Notes: generated by a model from the letters alone, not told the origin. Positions 1 to 8,206 are shown, counted from the first letter of the stretch. The stretch is DNA of 37,685 bases from Pseudomonadota bacterium (GCA_963204705.1 CAUJHL010000061.1:1-37685); one strand, 5' to 3'. Numbers and translations are program-made.

Positions 1-857
1 AGTACCGGATGAAACAATCCCATAGGCCGAAACAGCTGCCGGGGATTTTTGCGTAGCCACAGCCAGCTGCCCATTTCCAGCGTAAAGGGCAATACCATCG
101 CCCCCGCTGTTTGCTGCGATTGCAGGTAAATGTAATCCCAGATATCGCCATGCGTCGTGTAATTCAGACTCTGCGGCTCAATCCGGTAAAAGTCATGCAA
201 CGGATAACTGCGGTTAAATAGGTCGCACAACGCCACTGCTTCCGCGAGATGCGGGGAGGGCCGGGTGTGCGCCGCATACGGAAACCAGAGGCGATCTGTC
301 ATACCAAAACCCGAATGCAAATCCATCGCCAATAGAAACGTCGAGCGTGCTCGCCAGTAGTTAAGACTCTCGATCAATGCCTGATTTTCAGGAGCCAGCG
401 CTGTGCCACGATACCAGGGTAAATGCCGCGACAGTCGTTGACCGGCCAGCGGCCAGCGGTAGGAGCCTTCTGCTTCGACAGGTGCATTGCGCATCAGGTC
501 GATGCCCGCTGCCGTAGCGCGGGTGCCTTTGACCAGTCCGGTGACATTAATCATGGGCAAAATCACTAGCCTCACCCGTGACAGGAGATGTGCCTGATGA
601 TTATCCCAAGGAGACTGAGCCAGCAGGTGGCTGAGCCAGGCCAGCAAAATCTGACTGCCAATGACTTCGTTGCCATGCACACCCGCTGTCAGCATGAGGG
701 TAGGGCAATGCGCTTCGGTTGGTCCCAGTTGCAATTCGTAGAGTGGAAGCCCGTCAATGGTCGCCAGCACCCGGGATTGAACCAGGGGGTGAGCCAGCAG
801 CTCGGCGAGTTGAGTTGCTTCGGGAAGTTCCACATGTCGTAGAGGCAGGGCGTTCAT
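1..857 (-). CDS. M14-family zinc metallopeptidase (succinylglutamate desuccinylase/aspartoacylase-like), 3' end missing
   Basis: The frame is open from an ATG at 855-857 to the left edge, giving 285 codons without a stop, so the C-terminus lies outside the window. The protein shows the zinc-site signature HGNE at residues 61-64, a second zinc ligand in DLHSG (H181), and a LEMGSW segment with a candidate catalytic Glu at 261. This pattern fits M14 carboxypeptidases and the AstE/AspA-like deacylases that hydrolyse an amide next to a carboxylate. No signal peptide is visible, so a cytoplasmic enzyme is likely. The substrate cannot be read from sequence. It is the last minus-strand gene of the 1-5431 block but sits 273 bp from its upstream neighbour, so it probably has its own promoter. 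TTGACG (minus strand, 935-930) with an AT-rich element about 18 bp on is a weak candidate. Confidence 0.85.
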   Translation of the reverse strand, partial: MNALPLRHVELPEATQLAELLAHPLVQSRVLATIDGLPLYELQLGPTEAHCPTLMLTAGVHGNEVIGSQILLAWLSHLLAQSPWDNHQAHLLSRVRLVILPMINVTGLVKGTRATAAGIDLMRNAPVEAEGSYRWPLAGQRLSRHLPWYRGTALAPENQALIESLNYWRARSTFLLAMDLHSGFGMTDRLWFPYAAHTRPSPHLAEAVALCDLFNRSYPLHDFYRIEPQSLNYTTHGDIWDYIYLQSQQTAGAMVLPFTLEMGSWLWLRKNPRQLFRPMGLFHPV

Positions 858-1130
858 AGTGGTGATTTGTGCGTGTTGACAGGCTTTTCAGGCGGGGAGG
901 AACTAATAATTGGTGATGGAATTCAGAAGCGTCAAGGGCACTAGTTGAGTTGTTATTTGAATGAAACAATCAGCAAATGCGACAAATTCTTGTCATGTTC
1001 CCGAGCGTCCTTACCACGCTCATAACAGGCAGGGAACTTCAACCAACACAATTGTCCCAAATTCATTGTGTCGAATCCGTTTGCCAATCGCTGTACAGAG
1101 TCTTTTAAGCCAGTTAGCCAGCCAATGCAC
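858..1130. other. Intergenic region with nested inverted repeats
   Basis: I see no gene here. A perfect 5-bp inverted repeat, GACAA/TTGTC, lies at 981-994. A nested structure follows at 997-1037: outer arms GTTCCC/GGGAAC enclose inner arms GAGCG/CGCTC. Neither has a following T-run on the minus strand, so they do not look like simple intrinsic terminators for the upstream gene. Confidence 0.4.
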
Positions 1131-1595
1131 TTAGCCCAGCGTTGGCATGAATTGCGCCAGTTGTTCCGAGGTTTTACGCAAATTCAGGCTCAACAGGGAC
1201 GCCACGCCCTTCAGAATATTGATCCCAATCTCAGGATGCAGACGCAAAATCATCTCAAATCCCTTGCGAGTGAGCACGACCAGACCGGTGGGAACACTGG
1301 CACGCACAGACGCGGAGCGGGTCAGCCGGTCAATCAGCGCCATTTCACCGATCGACGCACCTTTGTTCAGGTGGGTCAGGACGACAGGCTGATCATTGGA
1401 ATTAATCTTGATGACTTCGAGAGTGCCATGGATCACAAAGCAGACGTAATCGCCCTTTTCGCCTTCCTTGAACACAAACTCACCCGGATTAATGGTGTTA
1501 AAAAACATGTACTTTTCAATAACTTGTAGGTCTGTTTGTGACAAATAGGAAAAGATTGCCACGTTGGATAAATGTTGGGCCAGCTGTTCAGCCAT
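1131..1595 (-). CDS. Cyclic-nucleotide-binding domain protein
   Basis: This 154-residue protein is almost entirely one cNMP-binding (CAP_ED) domain. The phosphate-binding-cassette pattern is visible as GEMALIDRLTRSAS at residues 83-96, with E84 and R93 at the positions that hold the ribose and phosphate in CRP-type domains. There is no helix-turn-helix after the domain; the last 40 residues form a helical tail, so it is not a complete CRP/FNR transcription factor. It may work as a small cNMP-responsive adaptor. Its start codon overlaps the end of the nitrilase-like gene by 8 bp, which suggests translational coupling and one operon. Whether it binds cAMP, cGMP or no ligand is unknown. Confidence 0.85.
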   Translation of the reverse strand: MAEQLAQHLSNVAIFSYLSQTDLQVIEKYMFFNTINPGEFVFKEGEKGDYVCFVIHGTLEVIKINSNDQPVVLTHLNKGASIGEMALIDRLTRSASVRASVPTGLVVLTRKGFEMILRLHPEIGINILKGVASLLSLNLRKTSEQLAQFMPTLG

Positions 1596-2481
1596 GAGTG
1601 AAATCCTTTGCGCTAACGGGTGAGGTCACATCCAGACGGCGGTGCGCCATGAGTGGCATTGCCAGACGGATTGCCTCCAGCTCAGTTGGATCATACCATG
1701 CTGTAATCAAAGAGGAACCCTCAGTTTGCGTTTGCCCGATCAAGTAACCATCGGGGTGGGCGATCGCACTGTGTCCCCAGGTTTTACGCTGGCCATGGGT
1801 TCCCTGTTGTCCTGCCCCGATGACATAACACTGACTGTCTGCTGCCCGTGCCCGCAAGAGCAATTCCCAATGTTTACGACCCGTCAGCTCTGTGAATGCC
1901 GAGGGTGCGGTGAGCACATCCGCTCCGGCAGCGCGTAGCGCCAGGGACAACTCGGGAAACCGCAAGTCGTAGCATACTTGTAGGCCAATTTGAGCAAACG
2001 GCGTGGCAACACTGACCACCGCGTCGCCCGGTTCAAACCAGCGGGATTCCTGATAGCCACCGGTGCCGTCGGCTACCTGAGCGTCAAACAAATGAATTTT
2101 GTCGTAGCGACCGATCAGTTTACCGGAAGGGTCGTAGGCCATACACGCAGAGCGCACGCGTCCATCGGCAATGCGCGAGCCATCCGGCCGGAAGGGGCAG
2201 GGAACCGTCCCCGCGATCAGCCAGCAATCGTGGCGTCTTGCCATGTCGGCAAACGCCTGCTGGATTTCCTCAAAACGTTCTGCTGTCCGCGCTTGCTGGT
2301 TGGCCGCAAAACAGGCCACATTCTCTGGCAAAACAACCAGCAGCGCATGTCCGGGTTCGGTTTTTGTGGCATCCGCGCGATACTGGGCAAGTAGACGGTT
2401 CACGCAGTCCAGATTCTGCTCGATATCTTCTTGACTGTTCAGCTGGCACGCGACCAGTTGGGGAAGGCCGGCTGTCGACAT
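1588..2481 (-). CDS. Carbon-nitrogen hydrolase (nitrilase superfamily, Nit1/Nit2-like amidase)
   Basis: The 297-residue length and the Glu-Lys-Cys catalytic set are typical of the C-N hydrolase family: E53 in LPENVACF, K128 in RYDKIHLFD and C170 in QVCYDLRFPEL. The YDKIHLFD and CYDLRFPEL blocks match the Nit1/Nit2 branch, which includes deaminated-glutathione amidase and omega-amidase. A metabolite-repair or small-amide hydrolysis role is therefore more likely than true nitrile hydrolysis. No signal peptide is seen, so it is probably cytoplasmic. It lies 12 bp after the STAS gene and overlaps the cyclic-nucleotide-binding gene, so the three are probably co-transcribed. The exact substrate is not determined by sequence. 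Confidence 0.9.
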   Translation of the reverse strand: MSTAGLPQLVACQLNSQEDIEQNLDCVNRLLAQYRADATKTEPGHALLVVLPENVACFAANQQARTAERFEEIQQAFADMARRHDCWLIAGTVPCPFRPDGSRIADGRVRSACMAYDPSGKLIGRYDKIHLFDAQVADGTGGYQESRWFEPGDAVVSVATPFAQIGLQVCYDLRFPELSLALRAAGADVLTAPSAFTELTGRKHWELLLRARAADSQCYVIGAGQQGTHGQRKTWGHSAIAHPDGYLIGQTQTEGSSLITAWYDPTELEAIRLAMPLMAHRRLDVTSPVSAKDFTHG

Positions 2482-2493
2482 GCGAGGAGTTTC

Positions 2494-3030
2494 TCAGCGG
2501 GCCTGAGAGGTGGAGAGAAATGAGGAGGCGGCTTGTTGCTGACGGATTTCTTCTTTTTCAAGTTGAGTGACCAGCGGCTCAAACATGGCGCGATTGCTGG
2601 CATTTAGATTCATTAGGGTGCGATGGGCTTCGAGGACGGTGTGCAGCATGGCCAGATGGTCGGGACATTCTTCTGGCAGTGTTTCGGTAAAACACTGATC
2701 AGAGCCCTTGCAATTCACCATTACAAAAATTTGATTCAGACCCATACTGTTGGCCAGTGTGGTGATGTCAGGGTTGGTGCTAAGCATGACCACCTGAAAG
2801 CCACGGTGTTCGTGCAACTGCAAGCCGAGCTTGGCCAGCATCCCCAGTGTGGTGCTGTCAATAAAGGTAGCTTCAGTCAGATCCACCAGGGCACCCGTAA
2901 CGACATCTTGTCGTTCGATGGTATCCAGGAGATGGTCCAGACTCATACAGGAATGGGCGCGTACTTCGCCGAAAAGCTTGAATACATGAGTGCCCTGAAA
3001 GGCGGCGTATTCAATATGACCAGTTGACAT
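2494..3030 (-). CDS. gigB: STAS-domain anti-anti-sigma factor (GigB-like)
   Basis: I place the start at the ATG at 3030, giving 178 residues, because the STAS fold begins there. An upstream in-frame ATG at 3153 would add 41 residues unlike the family. Residues 5-110 form the STAS domain. The phosphorylation motif DSTTLG is at 58-63, with S59 at the position phosphorylated in SpoIIAA/RsbV proteins. The C-terminal 60 residues are an extra helical extension ending in a Gln/Glu-rich stretch. The next gene upstream encodes a matching PP2C/RsbU phosphatase. In Acinetobacter baumannii such a pair is known as GigA/GigB, a stress and antibiotic-tolerance regulator linked to the nitrogen PTS. The gene name is by analogy of domains and pairing. 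Confidence 0.8.
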   Translation of the reverse strand: MSTGHIEYAAFQGTHVFKLFGEVRAHSCMSLDHLLDTIERQDVVTGALVDLTEATFIDSTTLGMLAKLGLQLHEHRGFQVVMLSTNPDITTLANSMGLNQIFVMVNCKGSDQCFTETLPEECPDHLAMLHTVLEAHRTLMNLNASNRAMFEPLVTQLEKEEIRQQQAASSFLSTSQAR

Positions 3031-3179
3031 AACTATGCCAGTTTCATCATCTGTAGCGGGAATTGAATTATTGCACAGGGCTGTTCTGCCAGCAAGTGAG
3101 CCTCTGCCAGGGGGTAGTGCCAAAGGGATAAACGTTATTGACGACTTGCACAACGGATACAGGATAAATATTTAATTTA

Positions 3180-4157
3180 TTATTCAGGTAGATAGCCAAT
3201 GGAGAAAAGAGTCAAATCATCTGGTAGGCCCACGTCTGGGACAAAAAAGTCCGAAGCAAGGTAATTCACCAATTGTTCCAGCTGCTCTGTAAGGCCGCCC
3301 TGATACATTTCCAGTGCACCATCACTACACAAAATCAGGTGTGAGTTGGGCGAGAGTAACACCGTGTGTGAAACCGGTACAAAATCTTGCGTAAGCCCTA
3401 GAGACAGGCTGCTGGAATACAAAATCCTTGGAGGATCACCGGGTTGCAGATAAATGGCAGGAGGATAATGTCCCGCACTGTACAGCGTGACCTGAGCGGT
3501 ATCCAGCGTGAGCATGCCCGCCAGCACGGTAATGTGCTTGCCTACATTGCGCTGAATAAGCTGTTTATTCATGAATTTCAGCAGCTCATCTGGCGTGGTA
3601 TTCATCCCGTGAAAGGCCGCCAGCCACGTCGTCAATAAACTGCTGGTGGTGCCATGACCCGAAACATCGGCCAGATAAAACAATAAGTTATTGTCATCCA
3701 GCAACCAGTAGTCGAGCCAGTCTCCGGACAAATGGGTTGCCGCCTGAAAATATTGGTCAATGCGGAAATTCGGCAAATCCATTTTGCGAGGCAATAATTT
3801 TTGTTGCAAACGCGCAGCACTGGGCATATCGCGACAATCCTGCAGCGTTTTATGGCGGGATTCCAGGGCATAGAGCAATTCTCTGGGATTGTCCGGTATT
3901 TCACTGCGCACCCAGCCACTGACGGCCCCCTGTTGCCAGGCTGCAGCGAGTGCCGCGCCCTGATGGGCATCTGCCAGTACGATCGTTGGGTTAGACCAGC
4001 CATATTGCAGATAAAGGTTGACGTCTGCCACCACCATCATCTGGGCAGGAAATAAACCAATGTCCTGAGGGTCGATCACCTCAATCGGATGCAAACGGGT
4101 TTTGAGCTGGGCCAGTCCGACGCTGCCAAGTCGGCTGTCAGTTTCGATCAGAAGCAT
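3180..4157 (-). CDS. gigA: PP2C/RsbU-type serine phosphatase with degenerate receiver-like N-terminus (GigA-like)
   Basis: The C-terminal two thirds (about residues 125-325) is a SpoIIE/PPM phosphatase. Metal-binding aspartates are visible in LSGDW (D146), ADVSGHG (D164), CSDG (D279) and PDDLT (D313, D314). Residues 1-115 look like a response-regulator receiver in secondary structure pattern, but the acidic pocket is not convincing, so phosphorylation there is doubtful. The expected job is to dephosphorylate the STAS partner encoded 149 bp downstream. No anti-sigma kinase of the RsbW type is in the window. The upstream neighbour, 29 bp away, is mlaA, an arrangement I recall from Acinetobacter. 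The name gigA is by analogy. Confidence 0.85.
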   Translation of the reverse strand: MLLIETDSRLGSVGLAQLKTRLHPIEVIDPQDIGLFPAQMMVVADVNLYLQYGWSNPTIVLADAHQGAALAAAWQQGAVSGWVRSEIPDNPRELLYALESRHKTLQDCRDMPSAARLQQKLLPRKMDLPNFRIDQYFQAATHLSGDWLDYWLLDDNNLLFYLADVSGHGTTSSLLTTWLAAFHGMNTTPDELLKFMNKQLIQRNVGKHITVLAGMLTLDTAQVTLYSAGHYPPAIYLQPGDPPRILYSSSLSLGLTQDFVPVSHTVLLSPNSHLILCSDGALEMYQGGLTEQLEQLVNYLASDFFVPDVGLPDDLTLFSIGYLPE

Positions 4158-4186
4158 GGGTGATCTTTACCAAAGAAGTGGGCAGT

Positions 4187-5431
4187 TTAGGGTTGTGTAT
4201 GGTTGCTGTCAGCATGGGATGAGGACGCGGCTGATGGTGTTGCTGATACTGGTGGTATTGAACGATCACTCGTCGTGCTTTCTGGGCTGGGAGCAGGGGA
4301 CGCAGACGGTGACGCAGAAGGAATCGCGGTATCCTCATCATCCCCAAAACCTTCATCAATCGCAGGGGGCGTCTGGTCAACCTGTTTACCAGAATTACTA
4401 ATGAGAAAATGCCGCCGCTGTAAATAGACGTCCCGGATCAGCGTGTACTGATCACCCTGAACCAAATCCTCAACGCCGATCAGATCCGCACGGGTATCAA
4501 TGCCTTCCGTGGCAGCCGGGGCAAGAGAGGCACCTGTGTTATCCACGAGTCGACTGGGGGAAGCCAGCCGATCGGCAACCTGACCCAGCGTATCCCTAAA
4601 CGTACTTGGGCCAATAAAGGGCAGCATCACAAAGGGTCCTGACCACATACCCCAGCTGGCCAGCGTCTGGCCAAAGTCACGACGGTTACGATCCAGCCCC
4701 AGACTGCTGGCGGGATCGGCAAAACCAAGGCTTACCAGACTGTTAATGGCAAAACGCCCCAGGGTTCGACCTGCTTCTCTGGGTTCGCGCTGCAGGAGTG
4801 CGTTGGCGGCGCTCCAGGGTTCACGCAAATTCGAGAAAAAGCGGGTAATGCCATCATTGACTGGTTTGGGGGTGATGTCCCGATACACCTTGGCGACAGG
4901 AAGCAAAACTTCACGGTCCATTTTTACGTTAAAACGGAAAATCTTGCGATTGAGGTCTTCGAGTGGATCCTTGATCGCATCCGGCTGGCTCGCAGTGGCT
5001 TCAACCTTGAAGTCATCGCGGTTTAAGGCTCTGTTTTTGGTTGAATTGCTGTTCTCGGAATCTGCTTCTGGGTGTTCAGAGGCCGTGGGGCTTTCGTTAG
5101 CGGTTTCCGTGGCACGTGAGGTTGGGAAGTCGTGAGTGGTGGGGTTCGGTTCGGCATCAGGAGCCGGAGCAGTGGCAGAGATTGCAGCTGCTGAATGCGC
5201 TGAATTAGCCACAGGCGCATCTTCGCCAAAAAATGCTTCTGCAGCCTGCAACGAAGCCGGAGAGGCTGTGTTTTTAGGAGTAATGGCTTCCGCAGCAAGG
5301 GATTGCATGGGCACAACCAGGGCGAGCGCTGGGATCAGTACTGCCGCAGCAGCAACGAGTACATGCGGAGCCGTAGAAAATGCAGCGTGCGGAACACGAA
5401 AAGTGGATGATGTCATTAGAATTCGATTCAT
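4187..5431 (-). CDS. mlaA: MlaA/VacJ family outer-membrane phospholipid-transport protein
   Basis: Residues about 154-350 are the MlaA/VacJ domain, beginning with the family's DPLEDLNRKIFRFN block and continuing through NLREPWSAANALLQ and the SWGMWSGPFVMLPFIGPS segment. MlaA sits in the outer membrane and removes misplaced phospholipid from the outer leaflet, passing it to MlaC and the inner-membrane MlaFEDB transporter; those partners are not in the window. The N-terminus has a hydrophobic segment (about 22-47) ending in an Ala-rich type I cleavage site, but there is no cysteine and therefore no lipobox, unlike E. coli MlaA. Low-complexity Ala/Ser/Pro-rich stretches flank the domain (about 50-150 and 365-414), making it 414 residues against about 250 in E. 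coli. An alternative start at 5416 is possible. Confidence 0.9.
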   Translation of the reverse strand: MNRILMTSSTFRVPHAAFSTAPHVLVAAAAVLIPALALVVPMQSLAAEAITPKNTASPASLQAAEAFFGEDAPVANSAHSAAAISATAPAPDAEPNPTTHDFPTSRATETANESPTASEHPEADSENSNSTKNRALNRDDFKVEATASQPDAIKDPLEDLNRKIFRFNVKMDREVLLPVAKVYRDITPKPVNDGITRFFSNLREPWSAANALLQREPREAGRTLGRFAINSLVSLGFADPASSLGLDRNRRDFGQTLASWGMWSGPFVMLPFIGPSTFRDTLGQVADRLASPSRLVDNTGASLAPAATEGIDTRADLIGVEDLVQGDQYTLIRDVYLQRRHFLISNSGKQVDQTPPAIDEGFGDDEDTAIPSASPSASPAPSPESTTSDRSIPPVSATPSAASSSHADSNHTQP

Positions 5432-5822
5432 AAAATGAGGTCGTACTTAGGCATGTGACGAAAGCGGGGGGAGCATCGCATTCATGAGGCAAACTGCTCT
5501 CTGGTCAGTACTGGTGTGAGCTTATGCCAATTTTAATTGGCTGTAAAATGGACATACTGTTATTCAGTCGAGCTAAAGTGTGTCTCCCCGTGGGTATACA
5601 CGTGGTCATTGGGGCATAGGTTGAGTCAATTATTACAGCGTTAAATGATTGGAGAGGGACAGCAACGGCAAATCGCTTGGCCAGATCACTTAGTCAAAGT
5701 CTCTTTGCAATCCGCTCTATCTAAATAAACGGGCATCCCGTTATACTTGGATTTTAATACCAGATATTTAAGCCAACCCAGCAGGGAGTGGCTGAATGGG
5801 GGGGAGTGGCCGACGGCCAGCC
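5432..5822. promoter_or_regulatory. Divergent mlaA/rpoN promoter region with two inverted repeats
   Basis: This 390-bp divergent spacer contains no convincing gene. A perfect 16-bp inverted repeat lies at 5526-5541 (GCCAATT, TT, AATTGGC), about 95 bp upstream of mlaA. A second perfect one lies at 5728-5742 (AACGGG, CAT, CCCGTT). It overlaps a TATACT -10-like hexamer at 5742-5747 that would drive rpoN; the matching -35 is poor. The position of the second repeat is what one expects of an operator on rpoN, but no regulator can be named. Confidence 0.4.
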
Positions 5823-7382
5823 ATGAAACTGTCACTGGGTGTAAAAGTTGGTACCAGTCTTGCACTGACGCCCCAGTTGCAACAGGCTATTCGCTTGCTT
5901 CAGTTGTCCAGTCTGGAGCTGGAGCAGGAAGTCCAGAATCAGCTGGACAGCAACCCACTTCTTGAACGGATGGATGAGGAATTTCCCAGCCAGTCCGGCG
6001 AGGTCACCGATACCAGTTACAGCCAGCCGCTGGAAAGCCATGGCAGTAGCACTGAGCAGTCGTCGCTCACAGAGAGTGGGCAGCCAGCGGAGGATGATCA
6101 GCGCCCCCTGGATGCCCAAATGGAAATCACCCAGCTTGGTGATGAGCTGCCTGTCGATACCCAATGGGATGATGTTTTTAGTCAGCAGGGCACTGCCGGT
6201 AGTCCGGATGACGAAGAGCGTGAGCAAAATCTGGGTGGCCATGAAACGCTGGCGGAGGTGCTGCGCTGGCAACTCAGTCTGGCCCGCTTTAGTCCCGTGG
6301 ATACCCTGATCGCCTATTGCCTGATCGATAGTATTGATGACCGGGGCTATGTGACCGAATCGCTTGCAGAAATTTTGAATGCCGTGCAGGCCCAGCTCAG
6401 CCAGCTCGAAACTACAAACGCCAGCACACAGGGGCAGGCGATTAACTGGCAAGAAGAAGTTGGCCCTGAAGAAGTAGAGGTGGTGCTGAAGCGGATTCAG
6501 CATTTTGAGCCGGCGGGCGTCGCTGCCAGGGATCTTCGCGAATGTTTGCTCCTACAGCTCAGGGCGTTGCCCAGTGATACGCCTTATCGCGATGAAGCCA
6601 GTCGGGTGCTGGAGCATCATGAGTTACTGGTCAATCATGAACTGGCCAGGCTGCTGAAAATGACACGCCTGACAGAGGGTTCGTTGCGCGAAGCCCTGAC
6701 GTTGATTAAAACACTTACGCCCTATCCTGGCTTGCGCTATCAGGCCAGTGAGCGGGATTATCAGACTCCGGATGTCGTCGTTCGCCGCAAGGACGATCGC
6801 TGGGAGGTGTTACTGAACACGGATCATTTGCCCCGTTTGCGAGTGAATAATTTTTATGCGGGCATGATCCGCCGCGCCGATCAGAGTGCGGATAACCAAT
6901 ATTTGAAACAAAATTTGCAGGAAGCGCGGAATTTCATCAAAAGTATTGAGGAACGCCATAAAACCCTGCTGAAAGTTGCCAGTTGCATAGTCCTGCATCA
7001 GCGGGCGTTTCTGGAACATGGGCCTCAGGCCATGAAGCCTTTGATTTTAAGAGACATTTCTGACGAAGTGGAGCTGCATGAGTCCACGGTTTCACGCATC
7101 ACGACCCAAAAATTTTTGCTGACACCGCGTGGCCTGTTTGAGCTGAAGTATTTCTTTTCCAGTCATGTCAGTACGAGTACGGGTGGGGAGTGTTCATCCA
7201 CGGCCATTCGTGCGATGATCAAGCAGATGGTCAGCGCCGAAGATCCCCGTAAACCCTTGTCGGATAACACCATTGCCGAGCGACTCAAGGCCGAAGGAAT
7301 TGATGTTGCCCGCCGTACCATCGCGAAATATCGTGAATCCTTACATATCCCTTCATCCAGTGATCGAAAGCGCTTGATTTAA
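5823..7382 (+). CDS. rpoN: RNA polymerase sigma-54 factor RpoN
   Basis: The 519-residue product has the full sigma-54 layout. Region I begins MKLSLGVKVG and contains the Gln/Leu-rich activator-responsive segment LTPQLQQAIRLLQLSS. An acidic, Ser/Glu-rich region II covers about residues 50-140, followed by the core-binding domain. The helix-turn-helix is around ELHESTVSRITTQKF, and the RpoN box ARRTIAKYRESL lies near the C-terminus and reads the -24 element. I chose the ATG at 5823 because it matches the conserved family start. An ATG at 5796 has a better-placed Shine-Dalgarno (AGGGAG at 5783-5788) and would add nine residues. The usual upstream partner lptB is absent, but hpf follows as in many gammaproteobacteria. 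Confidence 0.97.
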   Translation: MKLSLGVKVGTSLALTPQLQQAIRLLQLSSLELEQEVQNQLDSNPLLERMDEEFPSQSGEVTDTSYSQPLESHGSSTEQSSLTESGQPAEDDQRPLDAQMEITQLGDELPVDTQWDDVFSQQGTAGSPDDEEREQNLGGHETLAEVLRWQLSLARFSPVDTLIAYCLIDSIDDRGYVTESLAEILNAVQAQLSQLETTNASTQGQAINWQEEVGPEEVEVVLKRIQHFEPAGVAARDLRECLLLQLRALPSDTPYRDEASRVLEHHELLVNHELARLLKMTRLTEGSLREALTLIKTLTPYPGLRYQASERDYQTPDVVVRRKDDRWEVLLNTDHLPRLRVNNFYAGMIRRADQSADNQYLKQNLQEARNFIKSIEERHKTLLKVASCIVLHQRAFLEHGPQAMKPLILRDISDEVELHESTVSRITTQKFLLTPRGLFELKYFFSSHVSTSTGGECSSTAIRAMIKQMVSAEDPRKPLSDNTIAERLKAEGIDVARRTIAKYRESLHIPSSSDRKRLI

Positions 7383-7637
7383 TCCCCGCGGTGTGGTGAT
7401 CTAAAGGTGCTGCCTCTGGCAGTGTGACCCGTCTGACCAAAGGACGTAAAGACAGTATCCGAGATTTGTTCCAAGCTAACAAATTGAACTGTTTATACTT
7501 TTTTTGGCCGAAACATTAGTCGAAATTCAGGCATGGCGAAGGGCAACCTCCCGTGACCGGACGACCAGCCAGCTGACTGGCCGCCTCGATCCGAGGTGTT
7601 CTTCGCTACTCCCTGGAGCTTAAGCGAGGATGGTTTC

Positions 7638-7955
7638 ATGCATATTACAATTACCGGACATCACATCAACCTGACCCCTGCACTGGAAGCAAACGTCCAT
7701 GAGCGTTTGTCGCGGGTAGAGAAGCATTTTGAAAACATCAACAGTATGCATGTCGTACTGTCTCTGGATAATCATCACACCGATTGCAGCCATAAAGGTC
7801 AGAAAAACCATAAAGCCGAAGCCACGCTGCGGGTGCCGGGAGCCGAGCTGTTTGCCCACGCTGCGGCGGATGATATGTATGCGTCGATTGCCCTTTTGAC
7901 GGAAAAACTGGATCGCCAGTTAAAACGGCACAAAGAACGTCGCCTGAATCATTAA
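7638..7955 (+). CDS. hpf: Ribosome hibernation promoting factor HPF (short form)
   Basis: The 105-residue protein starts MHITITGHHINLTPAL and shows the short HPF/YfiA fold with a basic C-terminal tail (KLDRQLKRHKERR). Short HPF binds the 30S decoding region in stationary phase and promotes formation of inactive 100S dimers together with RMF. I chose the ATG at 7638 because it matches the family start and has GAGG about 9 bases upstream; an upstream in-frame start at 7596 would add 14 unrelated residues. It lies 255 bp downstream of rpoN. A small inverted repeat CCTCG/CGAGG at 7584-7596 sits in its leader. Confidence 0.93.
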   Translation: MHITITGHHINLTPALEANVHERLSRVEKHFENINSMHVVLSLDNHHTDCSHKGQKNHKAEATLRVPGAELFAHAAADDMYASIALLTEKLDRQLKRHKERRLNH

Positions 7956-8011
7956 TTGCCTGAATAAAGTGTATTGATGCTGAATTTGTCGTAGTTGAAC
8001 GTGTTAAACGC

Positions 8012-8206
8012 AGGTCTGCGCGGAGCAGACGGGAAGCAGGGAGGTGTGATGACGTTGATGGTAATACCAACAGCCTGTGTAAGACCCACTACCTTGGTGT
8101 AGTCCACTGTCCCTGACCGGACAGCAAAACCGGCACAGTGCCAGATACCCGCAGTCCGTTTCCCAAGGCTGCGACATGAATCTGGTCACACTGGCCGGTT
8201 TTTTTA
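8012..8206 (+). ncRNA. Candidate structured small RNA ending in an intrinsic terminator
   Basis: No reading frame here looks coding, yet the stretch is packed with consecutive perfect hairpins on one strand. These are GTCTGC/GCAGAC at 8014-8030, ACTAC/GTAGT at 8088-8103 and CTGTCC/GGACAG at 8107-8124, then a long rod from 8126 to 8201 followed by a T-run. In the rod, 8127-8134 pairs with 8194-8201, 8136-8140 with 8189-8193, 8141-8145 with 8181-8185, and an inner CGCAG/CTGCG stem lies at 8150-8173. The arrangement is what one expects of a free small RNA or a long structured 3' UTR of hpf. It does not match my memory of 6S, tmRNA, 4.5S or RNase P RNA. The 5' end is a guess and no strong promoter was seen. 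Confidence 0.35.
8127..8205 (+). terminator. Likely Rho-independent terminator (long branched stem plus T-run)
   Basis: AAACCGGC at 8127-8134 pairs perfectly with GCCGGTTT at 8194-8201, extended inward by CAGTG (8136-8140) with CACTG (8189-8193) across a single bulged A. Seven consecutive T residues occupy 8199-8205. It would end transcription coming from hpf or from the candidate small RNA. Confidence 0.55.

Noticed and set aside
588-842. Plus-strand 84-codon frame
   Set aside because: It lies antisense within the M14 metallopeptidase gene, whose motifs are clear on the other strand.
997-1037. Terminator after the cyclic-nucleotide-binding gene
   Set aside because: The nested stems have no T-run on the minus strand and a large asymmetric loop.
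8012-8206. Assignment of the structured region as 6S RNA or another standard RNA
   Set aside because: The fold is a row of local hairpins, not the single long rod with central bubble of 6S, and no tmRNA, 4.5S or RNase P landmarks are present.
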